Shown in pieces: positions 33,389-45,060 of a stretch of DNA of 64,000 nt. The notes beneath the pieces are model-generated. The model was not told where the DNA came from. It made no database searches and saw only the letters and a program-made list of their open reading frames with translations. The translations under genes and the position numbers were made by a program. The DNA lies in contig JALNQF010000020.1 in NCBI GenBank assembly GCA_028456385.1, positions 341,694 to 405,693 on the forward strand. The letters run 5' to 3'. How positions within the stretch are numbered: position 1 is the first letter of the stretch; each line of letters opens with the position of its first letter. Origin of the DNA: Ophiosphaerella korrae. Taxonomy: Eukaryota; Ascomycota; Dothideomycetes; Pleosporales; Phaeosphaeriaceae.

Positions 33389-35553
33389 CTACCACGTCTC
33401 CTGCTTATACCTTCCCTCCTTCTCCATTGCCCCCAAATATCGCTCTGCCTCCTCTCTCTTCATAGCCCCACCACTCTGAATCCCCTCAATAAGCGCCTCG
33501 CGCACTGCCTGTGGCATTTTCCCTGATGACCCACAAATATACACGATGCCATTATGATTCGCAATAGTATCGTATACAGCCTCGCTGTGTTGCCGAAGCA
33601 AGTCCTGAACATACACTTTCTGGCGCTGTGACGGATTGCTACGTTACCACTATGTAGGAAAGTATTGGGAAAGGGGGCCATACCTGATCTCGCGAGAATG
33701 CTGTATATACGCGTAACGGTGTGCCAGTGCGCATTAAATCTTCCCATTCTTCGTGGAAGAAGTTGTCTGCGGTTGCGTTTCTGCAGCCGAAGAAAAGGAG
33801 GTCGGAGACTGGAGGTGTGGAGAGCCCGAGATCAGAGCGCCATTGTTTGCGTTGGTAGATCAAACTTCGCATGGGAGCGACACCTGTTCCTGGCCCAATC
33901 ATGATAACTGGTCGTGTGGTTTCTTTTTGGGTTACGGATAGGCCACCGGTTTGGAGGGATATGGTTATATCTTGGCCTGGTGTTAGAGTCGCAATGTACC
34001 TTGTACACACGCCTTGTCGGAGCCGCTTGATGACTGTTTTGTATTTTACAATTGCGATTAGCAGTTCTATATTTGTGTCTCCATTGTTGTCTTGTGTCAT
34101 CGCGCTTGCAATGCTGAATTGACGACCTCGCATCATCGGAATCAAGTCGCACACCTTTTGCCATGGGATTTTTACAGACTTGAATTCTTGAAGTACTTCC
34201 AAGATGCTGCGACGTGGGCGTGTTGTGTAGTCGTATAGTTCGTCAATATATTGCGGATCTGTGAATTCAAGGAGACGGTCACTGTGGAACTCGTCGCTGG
34301 TGTAGTGTGCAAGTTTGGCGAAGAAAGAACGCCGTGGGATAGAGATAATGTCGAGGTAATTCGTCAAGAGATCGCGAAGTGTGATTATGGGGTCGGTGGT
34401 GCAGGCACGAATGGGAAGGGGCGCCGATGATGGTGTTGGTTGTGATGACGGGACGAAGTGGAGAGGTGTGTCGGCTATGGGTGTCCAGTCCATGATGGTG
34501 AGGAATTGGTTGACATCAACAGGGAAGTTTTTAGGGTAAATTGTTAGAGTGTCGCCTGGGAAGTAGGAGTGTGGGCCGGTGGTTGAGAGCCTGAGATGGC
34601 GGACATCTTGCCAATGGGTTGGGGGTGTAATGCGATCATTGCCGGTGACACTTGCAGTGAGACTATTTGGGATGTTGAGGAGATCTGGTGGTGGGACATT
34701 GGCTGTTTGTTCATTTGATGTTGAGACCGGTACAGCACTCAAGGCTCCTACTGGGGGTGTTGAATGAGTGTTGTCCGCAAAATCGAGAATCCAATTTGGG
34801 TCAAGTAGTACATTGTCTGGTATTGGCTCGAGACCCTCGGGTAGAGGATAATGCTCGAGGAGACGTTGTCGGAGCTTTATGGACCATGGAACAAATGACC
34901 CATCGATGCTTGTACCCCATTAGAACTATTGAATACAGCAATACTGGGTTCGTGGTGCATAAAAAGGATGGAGTGACATGTGGAACATTGAATGAAGGCT
35001 GCAACGGCTGTAGAGAGAGAGAATTGTGACACGAAATATATGGAGCATCGACTACTTTTATGAGGATGTGTGGACTCACCCTTCCGGCTGCTGTTCGTCA
35101 CACTCGCCGCGATCACAGATAGGCTGTGCTCCTAGCTGGACGAGGCGGTTGTACAGTTTGCGGTGTGCCCAGTTGAACTTTGGATACGAAGTATCCCCCA
35201 GTCCAAATGAAGCAAAGCTCATCTGCCGCAAGCATCCTGGTCGAAGTCGTGCACTGCGAAGCGCTCTCCAGAATGTTTGGCTGTTTGGTGGCAAATCACC
35301 TTGACCACTTGTAGAAATGGCAACCAGGACGACATGGTGTTGCAGCAGTTGTTTCTGCCAGGATCAATTGTGGTGCTCGTTTGCATGTATACACGGTAGA
35401 GTGCAAACATACAAGCGAGATAGTGTTTAGTTCGGCAACTTGGGTGTGGAAACGCAGGCGCACAGCCAGTCTCCCCATTTCTTCCGCAACATCCTGGGCA
35501 TTTCCAGTTTCGGAGCCGTAGACAACAAGGGCCGAGCGCGTACCGGCAGCCAT
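33389..35553 (-). CDS. TAH18: NADPH-dependent diflavin oxidoreductase (Tah18/NDOR1)
   Basis: Exons 35553-35413, 35354-35080, 34908-33684 and 33625-33389 join across introns of 58, 171 and 58 nt to 625 aa, the usual size. The N-terminus is a flavodoxin domain (VVYGSETGNAQDVAEE, ISTSGQGDLPPNS, FGLGDTSYPKFN) for FMN. The middle FAD domain carries GRQFSIAS; the NADPH domain has IGPGTGVAPMRS, FFGCRN and YICGSSGKMP. Tah18 passes electrons from NADPH to Dre2 for cytosolic Fe-S protein assembly. A longer frame extends upstream of the chosen ATG, but MAAGTRS starts right at the flavodoxin fold. Confidence 0.92.
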
Positions 35554-36465
35554 GGTTGGGGCAAGGCGGTGAGTAGGGTGAACTGTGAGAGTTCGGAGAG
35601 TGAGGCCAGCCCTGGCCAACAGGAGTCGAATGGTCGAAATTAGCACCACTCACGTTATCTGTGTGCCGTTCCCCAGGGCCGCGGTGAGCAAGAGAGCGGT
35701 GCACTAGCGGCCACGTCAAGCGGCAAGCGGGTCGCCATGGCCAAAGTGAGTCAGGGCTGTCTAGCGGCCGGTGGGGCTTGTGGTCGGCGGCCGGGTGTGA
35801 AGGGTAGGCAATAAGAGAATAAGAGTGGACGGGGAGGTGGATTGGTAGGTGTGGCGCCGTGAGGAGGGATTTGCAGATTGTGGCGCTTGCAGCTCGCTTG
35901 TATGACGGGCAGCAAGTGGATGTCCAACAATCCGCCCTCGCAGCTGATCGTGCATCCAGAGTCTCAGGAAAAGCGCAGCAGAGCCGGCCTCCAGTCTCAC
36001 CTTCCACGTCGCAGGCCGCGCCTTCTGCCTCCTCGCCCCTTTCTCCTTCCTCGTCGGCGCTCGTGCGTCGTGCCTGCCAATGTCCGTGGGTGCTCGTTCC
36101 CTCAGGGCCGGCGACCGGGGCGCAACTGCTTCGCTTGAAATGCGCGGCCCAATCGGGCCTAGTCTACAAACGCATCTCTTAAATTTGTCGGCCGCTCCTT
36201 TGATGCCACACCCAGTCAACCACAACAGACAATCCACGCAACCACTTCAACCACCAACCCCAGCCGCTCCCCCTCCTTCTTCGGGCTCGTAGCTACCCAT
36301 CCCCCCTCGTCAACTGTTCCACCTTCCAGGCGGTTCGTCAATCCATCTTCTTTTAATCACCAGCTGTTCACGGTTACCTTTATCGGTCTACCAGGACTCC
36401 AAGTTTCCTCAACCCCACACACGCTTTGCTCTTACCGTGTTCGTCAACCCCAAACTTCAACAAAA
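35554..36465. promoter_or_regulatory. Divergent intergenic region, Tah18 / RRM gene
   Basis: GC-rich upstream DNA for both genes. Several long overlapping frames on both strands (for example 35219-36007 minus) are Arg/Pro/Ser-rich without domains and are most likely fortuitous. The last 200 bp before 36466 are CT-rich, as is common upstream of highly expressed fungal genes. Confidence 0.5.
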
Positions 36466-37782
36466 ATGTCCGCTCCAGTCGACAGTCTCACCGCCCAGAT
36501 GGCCACCACCTCCCTCGACAACAACGCTCCCACCACCACCGAGAGCACCGGCGCCCAGCAGCCCACCACAGCCGAGGATGAGGCCGTGCGTGCGAGCGCC
36601 GCCGAGGGCAGGCGACTTTACATTGGAAACCTCGCGTATGCGACCCAAGAGGGGGAGTTGAAGGACTTCTTCAAGGACTATCTGGTGTACGTGGACGCCC
36701 CTTCCAATGACGTATGACTCAAGTTAACACGTTGCATAGCGAGTCCACGACCATCCCCACCAACCCTCGCACCTCGCGTCCCGTTGGCTATGCCTTCGTT
36801 GCCCTGTCTACTCCTTCCGAGGCCGAGCGTGCCATCGCTGAGCTCAACGGCAAGGCCATTCTCGACCGCAAGGTCTCCATCCAGCTTGCCCGCACTCCCG
36901 AGGCCCACACCGAGGGCGCAGGCAGCGGTGCCGAGGGCAATGGTACCGAGCACCGCCGTCGTGCCTCCACTCGCGGACGTGGACGCGGCCGTGGCCGTGG
37001 TGGCCGCGCTGGACGTGGCGGACGTGCTGTAAGCCATAACCCAGCCATCTTACCCCCAAGTGCAGTCACTGATCAAAGACTAAACAGGCCGATGGTGCTG
37101 AAGGTGCCGAGCAAGTTGAGCCAACCGAGCCTGCTGCTGCTGCTGCTGCTACTGCTGCGGCTCCTGTCGAATCCGCCCCTACAAATGTACCCGGCCAAGT
37201 TGCTCCTCTTACCGAAACTACGAACGAAGCGCTCACAACTAAAAAGGGTTCTGCTAAGGCTGCCGAAAAGGATGCTACCCCCCGTGAGCCTCGCGAGCGC
37301 AAGCAGCGTGGCCCCCCTGAAGACGGCGTTCCTTCCAAGACCAAGGTTATGGTGGCCAACCTGCCTTACGACTTGAAGGAGGACAAGGTATGTCTGCACG
37401 TGTAGTAGCTTTTTTTCTTCAAATTCTAACTGTACCGCAGCTTCTTGAGATCTTCAAGGACTACTCTCCCACTCAGGCCAAGATCGCCCTCCGACCCATT
37501 CCCCGCTTCATGGTCAAGAAACTCCAAGCTCGCGGTGAGCCCCGTAAGGGCCGTGGTTTCGGGTTCGTCACACTCGGTTCCGAGGAGCTCCAGCAGAAGG
37601 CTTGCACCGAGATGAATGGCAAGGAGATCGAGGGTCGTGAGATTGCCGTTAAGGTCGCGATCGACTCCCCCGGCAAGGAGGATGACCACATCGATGGCGT
37701 CGAGGGCGAGACCACCGCCGACACGGCTGCCAGCGATGCCGCCGAGAAGGCTACCGAGTCTCCCGCTGTGACTGCCGCTTAG
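36466..37782 (+). CDS. RNA-binding protein with two RRM domains
   Basis: Four exons (36466-36686, 36740-37028, 37088-37387, 37441-37782) give 383 aa. RRM1 (about residues 50-140) has RNP2 RLYIGNLAY and RNP1-like RPVGYAFVAL; RRM2 has KVMVANLPYDL and RGFGFVTL. Between them lie an RG-rich stretch (RGRGRGRGRGGRAGRGGRA) and an Ala-rich segment coded by CTG-type repeats read as GCT. Exact target RNAs cannot be inferred; the layout is that of abundant mRNA-binding or nucleolar proteins. The 53-nt first intron uses a GTACGT donor that restores a continuous RRM1. The C-terminus is acidic. Confidence 0.88.
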
Positions 37783-38983
37783 GTTGCGGCATCCGCTTGA
37801 GACAGGATCAGTCACCCACGCTACACATTGCGTCGGCGATTGTTTTTGCATTGCGGATTTGCGTAACGAAGCTCTACACCCTAACGATATCTACCTTTAC
37901 CTTGATAGACATATAGGCTGCGGCTTCCATCTTAGTTCGTCCAAGTTAGCGAGTTATCAGCAAAAGTTTATTCCGGAGTCTATTAGGCTGGTGTCTATGG
38001 TCGACTATCTCCCGGGGTTTACGGCTACGGAAAACTTGATTGACTAGTTCGGGCAAAGAGCACGATATGAAATACATATATTTCTGCTCTGATCTGACTG
38101 GATCAGGGTGAATCCAATGAGCATCTTCGACCTCTTTTGATTATGTGTGATGTTTGTGTATTAGACCTAATTATAGAGCCTTCATATTTCAAGTCGTCAA
38201 TGACATAGGATGGGTAGTTCACGTACCTACTTGCCTGCTCAAGCACATATTTCAGTTAGTGTATGAGCACCTGTTCATGTGACAGTCACCTCCGTCTTGG
38301 CTTCCATGATACCCCAACTGCTGGATGGTCGATGCCTGTCCAAGTAATTTGACGTTGACCCAGTAGCATAAGCAATGATGAGCATGAGTAAAGCATGGTA
38401 GCATAGAACGGCAGTCATCGGCGATGGGCGCAAATCGACGATGTATGAATGAAGTGAGAAAAGACTTTTGAATTTCGGCCTCAATCACTACTTAGATGAA
38501 TAAAACAGTATCTAAATTGTCTAGATTTCTAACGCCCCACTAGCGTCTCGAACGCGTGCGCCCAGAGCAAAAAGCAACGCGCGCAAGAAGCAAATTTATA
38601 GTACAAGTATTATACAGTTAGACCAAGGAAATCGATTCGACCTTACCTTAGACCCTGCAAGTTAGTATGAGAGACTTATGAATTTTATCAAATAAATAGG
38701 CAAGGTTGAAAGGCGTCCAGTAACGACGTGGAGTGAAGGCTTGCGTTTGCTTCGAAGGTGGGAGATAGGTACTTGGCAAACGGTGCGATGAGATATTCCC
38801 AATCTTGGAAGAGGTGAACGTGTGCAAGCTTACTTGGAGATACCTACCCAGTCCGCAAAGCACATTCATCACTAATATATCAGGCAGTGTAATAATCAAT
38901 GTAATTGTATATGTACAAGGACTAGAGAACACCTCAGCTAAGCCCTTACAAATACACACAGTAAATTCCCCGTTTCCCACACC
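37783..38983. other. Intergenic, no gene seen
   Basis: 3' flank of two convergent genes. Small frames only, none with protein character. Confidence 0.5.
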
Positions 38984-39616
38984 TCAATGCTCCCACACAG
39001 TCTGTGCACCATGCTGGTTAGTCCCCATATGAATCCCCGGATAATACTGCCACGGCCTGGGCCAAGAAAGCGAATGCTCAACCGTACAGTTCGGCGTCTC
39101 ACATGCCACCCTCACCCTCTTCTGCATAAACAGACTGAAATACGCATTCCAACCATCCGCATTGAGGCCCTCCAAGCCCTCCGGCACATCAAGTTTCTTG
39201 TCGTACGCCATGAGCCGCGGGTGCGTGATACACCGCAGCCGCATATCGCGAAACTCCTCCTTGGTAAAAACAAGCGTGCACTTCCGCGCACCCGCATGTT
39301 TCTTGCCTTGTACGTCCTCGCCCTCAAACAGGACGACACGGCCCCCCGGCTTGTTTTCCCAGATGATTGTGCGCGGCTCCGAGGACCAGCCTGCGGGGAG
39401 GTAGGGCAGGGGCGGCACCGAGTGCTCGCCGTTGGCAAAGTGGGAGCAGAAAGGCATGTCGAGTTTGTATTCGCCTAGGATCTTGGGAAGATGTAGTGCT
39501 TCGGCGGTCATGGTGTGGTTGTGGAGATGGTTGCAGAATGAGTGCCAGATAAGGAGGCGTTCAGGGCATTTGACTTCTGCTAGACAAGGCCAGCGCAAGA
39601 TCACGAGGTAGCACAT
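38984..39616 (-). CDS. Hypothetical protein, 210 aa
   Basis: A single-exon frame with balanced, globular-looking composition and no recognised domain. Notable parts are a hydrophobic start (MCYLVILRWPCL), a PERLLIWHSFCNHLHNHT segment, RTIIWENKPGGRVVLFEGED, a KCTLVFTKEEFRDMRLR helix and a C-terminal CETPNCTVEHS stretch. An internal ATG (MTAEALHL, at 39511) is an alternative start, but the upstream 35 residues also look coding. No signal peptide is obvious. Function unknown. Confidence 0.65.
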   Translation of the reverse strand: MCYLVILRWPCLAEVKCPERLLIWHSFCNHLHNHTMTAEALHLPKILGEYKLDMPFCSHFANGEHSVPPLPYLPAGWSSEPRTIIWENKPGGRVVLFEGEDVQGKKHAGARKCTLVFTKEEFRDMRLRCITHPRLMAYDKKLDVPEGLEGLNADGWNAYFSLFMQKRVRVACETPNCTVEHSLSWPRPWQYYPGIHMGTNQHGAQTVWEH

Positions 39617-40619
39617 TTTGGGGTTTTTAGTTGTTGTTGGGAAAGTGGTGTGGAGAGATGTAGTTTGGACTGTTTGGGGGACTTTGGCGAAAGTGCTTGT
39701 TGTATTTCGACATGCTACCTAGGTGAGCTTGTACCTCTAGTATGGAGATGACAATAAGTTTTTTTTTGTCGACGGGTACCGTCAGTCAAGTTACAGGGGC
39801 TCTCGTACTACACCATTGTGTCATGGCTGGACTTAGCTTTGTGGCAAGGCGAAGTAACGGTGTACGAAATATACAACTCGTCACGTAGATCGGCATATTT
39901 TCGTAGTGACAGCTAACAGGGCTGACGAAGTATGGCGTGATGTGGGCATTCCTTCTAGGCTAGGTGCATAATTATGATGGCGGCAGGTAGAATACACAGC
40001 TCTGTCAAGACCAAGTGTTTGGTCAGACCGTGGTAGTGATGTCTTGCATAGAAACGAATCAATTTGCATCAGTCACACCTGGCAAAGCATTCACGTCCAG
40101 TCTCTTCACAGACTCGTTCTCAACGCTCTCCTCTTTAGATTTAAATTCATATTCGCTGGCCTTTTTTATCTTAAAACTTTCGTCCGCTTCTAGTCACTGA
40201 TGCTGATCGCTTCAGACATCGTATTAATTCTCCAGGATTGTGGAAAATGAAGAACAAACGTCAGACTATTCGAAAGGTGCTGATTCTGTACCCGAATATT
40301 GCAGCCAGTAGTCATTATTCATTACTCATTATTCGTGACAGGTGTGTGATGGTGGTGAAATGTCCTATGTGCAACAGTATGTGAGATGCACATGGTGTTA
40401 TGATGGCTCGTAATTTCGCAATGTACGATTGTGTATATATATTGTGACAGCGATTCGCCGAATGTGAAAGACCGGGAATGGGCTTGGTTCTCCAGTTAGT
40501 AACTATGATTATCATCAGGTCGGTTTGGACGACTTACTAATATTCAGTGTTGATGCAATTAAACTCATACGCCAAACCATTTGTGAAAAAAGACCTTGTT
40601 CAAATGCCCGATGCCCACC
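39617..40619. other. Intergenic, no gene seen
   Basis: AT-rich spacer with short frames only. It should hold the promoter of the 210-aa gene and the 3' end of the arrestin-like gene. Confidence 0.5.
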
Positions 40620-42011
40620 TCAAGCCACATATGGTGGCGGCATCGGCCGGGGTGTTGCTGCTACAGGTGGTGGCATATCATACAGGTCATAGCTGGGCGC
40701 CCTCGCACCCACCTCAGGTCTTGGTTCTTGAAGGTCGAGCTCAGGAGGCGCTGCGAGCAGGTCACATTCACCAACATTGGATTGGGGACGAATAGCACCC
40801 CAACCTGACACAACTTGCACATCCGCTTTGCAAGTAATGCCCGAAAACTCATGTCTGGCACATTCACCCCAGATCTCCACCTGTAGCTGATATTCCAACG
40901 CTAAGCCATAGCTGGTGAAACTTGGTAGCAGCTTGTCATGTACCATCATGATGTCCACAAGATCTTCAAGTTTGAGACCATCGATGAGGGGTTTCCCCCT
41001 CCCTTCATCAAATTTCTTATCGAAAAGGGTCAATGTGTCGCGCGTGACCGAGATAGTTTCTTTAGTAGCACTGTTGCCTTGCCCTGAACGAGGAACGAAT
41101 ACGTAAAAAGCAGGTAGCAACTGAACGCGGATGCGGCGTAGGAATAGATCTGGTGGGTGTGGCAGTGATGCAGAACGATCAAGATGCTGAACAGTAACGG
41201 TGATGGGTGTACGCGAGCCAATGACCAAAACACGGGCTGGCGTTGCAAAAACATTGAATCTCGCATATGGGACTTCGGTGAAGGAGGCAAGACCGAAGAA
41301 TAACTCCTTCTCGACGAGTAGGTCTTTAACTTTTCCAAGCTTACTGCTTCCTTCGTAGCCGGGGAGTAGCTTGCGCGTTCGAATGAACTTGTAGCGACAG
41401 CAATGCTTGGGCAATGTTGACCCAAAATCTAGGTTAGGCTGGAGAAGAGCTAGGTCATATTCAGGTGCTGGAGGAATGAATTTGAGCTCTCTTTGTACTC
41501 TTACAGAGGAGTCCAGGACAGCATTGAGTACATAGGTGATTTTGGGTGCTAAAGCGGTGATGGCAGTGGTATGAACTGTGCAGCTTGGAGGGGGAACAAA
41601 TCCAGCAGAATGCTGGTATCGGGGGTGGTGATAGGGATCGTCCGGATAATGCCAGTTCCTATCCGAGGGTGGTGATAGCCAGACGTTTAAGGGAAATATG
41701 AACTCGAAGGGTAGCTCGACTTTGCCATCGCTGGCTGTGCCCTTCTGCAAGATGTCAAAGTGTTCATGAGCGCCTGCGGACACAAAAAGGTCCTGAGTGT
41801 AGGTGAAAAATACGGGTGTTGCTGCATTGGCATTTTGGTCATAGATGAGAGAGAAGCCTTTGAAAGTGATGCTAATGCGTTTGGGCCGCAGGGTAGGGTC
41901 TACGCGTACAATACCCCGAACAGGATCTCCACAGGTGTAGAAAGGGTACGTTTCTTTGAGAAGGTCAATATACAGAGGGCCTCCCTTCTGGTTTGCCGAA
42001 GCGAGCGACAT
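40620..42011 (-). CDS. Arrestin-like protein with C-terminal PPxY motif
   Basis: A single exon of 463 aa from MSLASANQ (an in-frame ATG at 42050 would add 13 residues). The start GGPLYIDLLKETYPFYTCGD followed by GIVRVDP, RISITFKGF and VELPFEFIFPL is an arrestin-N beta sandwich; the second half fits an arrestin-C domain. The very end reads PPPY, a PPxY motif for the WW domains of Rsp5-type ubiquitin ligases. Fungal alpha-arrestins act as adaptors that direct such ligases to plasma-membrane transporters; the specific cargo is unknown. It diverges from the Cbp3 gene. Confidence 0.8.
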   Translation of the reverse strand: MSLASANQKGGPLYIDLLKETYPFYTCGDPVRGIVRVDPTLRPKRISITFKGFSLIYDQNANAATPVFFTYTQDLFVSAGAHEHFDILQKGTASDGKVELPFEFIFPLNVWLSPPSDRNWHYPDDPYHHPRYQHSAGFVPPPSCTVHTTAITALAPKITYVLNAVLDSSVRVQRELKFIPPAPEYDLALLQPNLDFGSTLPKHCCRYKFIRTRKLLPGYEGSSKLGKVKDLLVEKELFFGLASFTEVPYARFNVFATPARVLVIGSRTPITVTVQHLDRSASLPHPPDLFLRRIRVQLLPAFYVFVPRSGQGNSATKETISVTRDTLTLFDKKFDEGRGKPLIDGLKLEDLVDIMMVHDKLLPSFTSYGLALEYQLQVEIWGECARHEFSGITCKADVQVVSGWGAIRPQSNVGECDLLAAPPELDLQEPRPEVGARAPSYDLYDMPPPVAATPRPMPPPYVA

Positions 42012-42498
42012 GGTCGCGTCGGTGATCGGTGGTCGGTTAGGACGCTGCAACCGAAGTTTAATGAGACGTAAAGCGATTATGTTTGAACATAGAAGAAACG
42101 ATGGGTTGGACAGGCGTTGGGTGTCGCGATGCCGAAAAATTGGTGAGATGAAACTTGATTATATAGGTAGTGAAGTAATGCGTGTCGCGTTCGCACTGTC
42201 CCCCGAGCTGGGTCGGGCCTTGGATTGGCGGTCGCTCACGTGTCCGTCATTAGTCACCATAATGTGTTGTGTCTCCAGAAGGTGGAGCAGGGTGTTATGA
42301 CACTGCCCTCCGAACTGGGGAAGGATGGTGATGGTATTGCCATTGGTAGGCTATTTTCACGAGTGGTAGCATTGCCGGAATTGCGGGGGCGCTCATTGGT
42401 GGTGTGTTGAGCAAGGTGATGGACGTCATGATCCTAGCGCCAAAGCGCAATTGGCGAACTTTTGATGGCAGAATATTTGCAACTTCATTATCACAACA
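42012..42498. promoter_or_regulatory. Divergent promoter, arrestin-like / CBP3
   Basis: 487 bp between two genes that point away from each other. No specific site was identified. Confidence 0.5.
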
Positions 42499-43527
42499 AT
42501 GGCGTCCAACTACACGTGTAGAGTCTGCTCAAAGGCGATGCTGAGGTCGCCTACTACTGCTATAGCCCGAGTAAGTTTGCCCCACGAAAAGTAACGACTT
42601 GTTTTGACAGCAAGACCAGGCGACCAAGAAAACGACACTGCGTAGCGCGCAACGAAGCTTCTCAACTACCACGCCCAGCCTGTACCATGTATCGCACAGC
42701 CTCAGAGCAGATAAAAGGAACGAGTCACGCATACAAGGGCCACAAACTGGATCCGCTGGCATATCCGGCTTCCTCGACAAATATGTTTTTGAAAGTAGGA
42801 ACAAGGCAGCAACGTTCGTCGCCTATGATATGACAGCAAAAATCATGAAGGAATGCGCGAGACCCGGTGACTATAAGACTGTACAGCCCGAAGAGAAGGA
42901 TGAAGACATCCCTACGGACGAGGACGGCGTACACTTAGGTGTAGGGGACGGATGGTGGTACCAGAGTATGCACAGCCACACCCGGTATCATTGAAAACGC
43001 TGGGCTAACACAATGCAGCGCTTGGCCTAAAGCCAAACTTCTCAAATTGGGTGCAAATCACCTTTCTGCACATGTACATGTACCAAGTCCGCTTCCGCAT
43101 GCTTCCCGCGGAGGCTGCCCAGGAATGGATCCAGAACCTCACAAATCATGCCTTCTACGCGGCCGAAGACCGTCTGGTCATCCACCATAGATTTAATGCC
43201 GCCGGTGTGCGTCAAAAATATCTAAAGGACATGTTTCTTCTGTGGCGCGGTGTGCTCCTTTCATATGATGAGGGCATCGTCAAGGGTGATGCCGTGCTAG
43301 CAGCCGCGATTTGGCGGAATATGTTGAACAGTAGAGAGGATGTGGACTTTGTAAAACTAGCACAGATCGTGGCATACGTGCGCAGAGAGTTGAGAAGGTT
43401 GGACAAGGGAGAGTTGCATGAGATTGTGGAGGGATGGAAATTCAGTGGCGACCCAGGTGATACAGCCGCTTTGGTCGTGCGACCGAGTAGGCTGATGGAA
43501 AGCGAGGCCAGGAAGGCGATTCCATAA
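42499..43527 (+). CDS. CBP3: Ubiquinol-cytochrome c reductase chaperone Cbp3
   Basis: Exons 42499-42570, 42611-42965 and 43019-43527 join to 311 aa; the first intron is only 40 nt. The N-terminus is Arg/Ser/Thr-rich and looks like a mitochondrial presequence. The core matches the Ubiq_cyt_C_chap domain: WVQITFLHMYMYQVRFRMLP, then HHRFNAAGVRQKYLKDMFLLWRG and YDEGIVKGDAVLAAAIWRN. In yeast Cbp3 works with Cbp6 at the mitoribosome to guide cytochrome b synthesis and complex III assembly. The capping-enzyme gene follows on the same strand. Confidence 0.9.
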
Positions 43528-43788
43528 AGCACGAATATACGAAACTCGATTGCAGATCAAGGAGATTTGACGTTTGGATATGCCAATAATTTGCCAATCG
43601 TGCTTATATAAGCGTGTACCACGAATGAAGGGAGCTTGAGCTTTGTTCGAGCTGCGGCGCCTTAGTTATACATCAACACTCCACCCTTAGCTAGACACTT
43701 GCCCTCGAGCGCGCATACACTCACATTTTGCACACGATTAAACAACACGTTCCGCCCACTCGCGCTTTACCAATCGCATACTGCCGTC

Positions 43789-45060
43789 ATGCCGTCGACT
43801 ACAACTTCGCATGCGCCGCCGCCGCCGATACCAGGCTACCTCATTCCAAACCACGAGGCTCAATCATTGAAACACAGTGTCGCAGACATCCTCGATCGCG
43901 ACAACCCTCGCTTTCCAGGCGCGCAGCCTGTATCCTTTGCGCGCGAACACATTGCCGAGCTTCAGCGCCAGGAATACTTCATGTGCGAAAAGACCGATGG
44001 TCTGCGCTGCTTGCTCTTCATGTGGTGGCAGGACAACGGCGCAGATCTCGAGCCGGCCACGTTCCTCATTGATAGGAAGAACAACTACTACAACGTCCAG
44101 CCCGCCCTACGGATACCCTATTACCAAAACCCAGCCAACCCCGCCCAGTTCCTCTGGGGCACAATCCTCGACGGCGAGCTTGTACACGACCAATACCCCA
44201 ACGAGGCCGCCCCACGCCTAAACTTCTACATCTTCGACTGTCTCGCCGTTGACAACGAAAACGTCACAGGCAAGCCGCTCGACAAGCGCCTCGGCCGCTT
44301 CCAAGAATGGGTGCTGAAGCCTTATCACAAAAAGCTCACCTCAACCCCCAACCCCGATCTCCGCCCCTTCGCGCTCAAAGAAAAGAAGACATACCCCGCC
44401 TACTCCATCAGCCAAATGTTCGACAACGTCTTCCCAACCCTCAAACACGGCAACGACGGCCTAATTTTCACCTGCAAATCCACGCGCTACGAATTCGGCA
44501 CCGACCGCCACATCCTCAAGTGGAAACCGCCGCACGAAAACACCATCGACTTCAAGCTGCGCCTGGGCGACTTTCCCATGATCGACCCGCACGACGGCGA
44601 CGACACGCTCATCCCAGAGTACGACGCGCTGCCCGCCCCAATCACGCTCCTAGTCGCCCACGGCAACGGCGACTACCGCTACTTCGCCGACCTCGCCGTG
44701 ACGCCTGCAGAGTGGGACACGCTGAAGGGCCTCGGCCAGCGTCTCGACGGGCGCATCATCGAGTGCTACCGCACGGCCGCAGGGCATTGGAAGTTCAAGG
44801 CCGAGGCGGACGGGACGCCGCGCTGGCGCGACGACAAGAAGGACGCGAACCACATCTCCACGGTGAATAGCGTGCTCGCCAGTATCGAGGAACCGGTTAC
44901 CGAGGATATGTTACTGGCGAATGAGGAGCGGGTCAAGAAGGCTGTGTATGCGATTCAGGGGAGGGCGGATAGGTATCAGGCGCCTGGGCAGGAGGGCGAA
45001 AGGGATGCGAAGAAGAGGAAGTTTGATGAGGTGGTGGTGAATGGGAATGGTGGGGTGTAA
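43789..45060 (+). CDS. CEG1: mRNA-capping enzyme, guanylyltransferase subunit
   Basis: A single exon; from the ATG at 43789 it encodes 423 aa, in the range of yeast enzymes. An in-frame ATG at 43699 would add 30 residues unlike the family. Motif I is CEKTDGLR, with Lys68 the site of the covalent GMP adduct. RKNNYY, ILDGELV (motif III), NDGLIF (motif IV) and LKWKPP (motif V) follow in order, then the OB-fold part. It adds the GMP cap to 5' diphosphate RNA ends in the nucleus, working with RNA polymerase II and a separate triphosphatase. Confidence 0.93.
   Translation: MPSTTTSHAPPPPIPGYLIPNHEAQSLKHSVADILDRDNPRFPGAQPVSFAREHIAELQRQEYFMCEKTDGLRCLLFMWWQDNGADLEPATFLIDRKNNYYNVQPALRIPYYQNPANPAQFLWGTILDGELVHDQYPNEAAPRLNFYIFDCLAVDNENVTGKPLDKRLGRFQEWVLKPYHKKLTSTPNPDLRPFALKEKKTYPAYSISQMFDNVFPTLKHGNDGLIFTCKSTRYEFGTDRHILKWKPPHENTIDFKLRLGDFPMIDPHDGDDTLIPEYDALPAPITLLVAHGNGDYRYFADLAVTPAEWDTLKGLGQRLDGRIIECYRTAAGHWKFKAEADGTPRWRDDKKDANHISTVNSVLASIEEPVTEDMLLANEERVKKAVYAIQGRADRYQAPGQEGERDAKKRKFDEVVVNGNGGV

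Noticed and set aside
35219..36237. Long minus-strand frames overlapping the start of the Tah18 gene
   Set aside because: They overlap verified flavodoxin exons in another frame and are Arg/Pro-rich without any domain.
37066..37399. Ser/Ala/Gly-rich minus-strand frames
   Set aside because: Antisense of the CTG/GCT-rich Ala stretch in the two-RRM gene.
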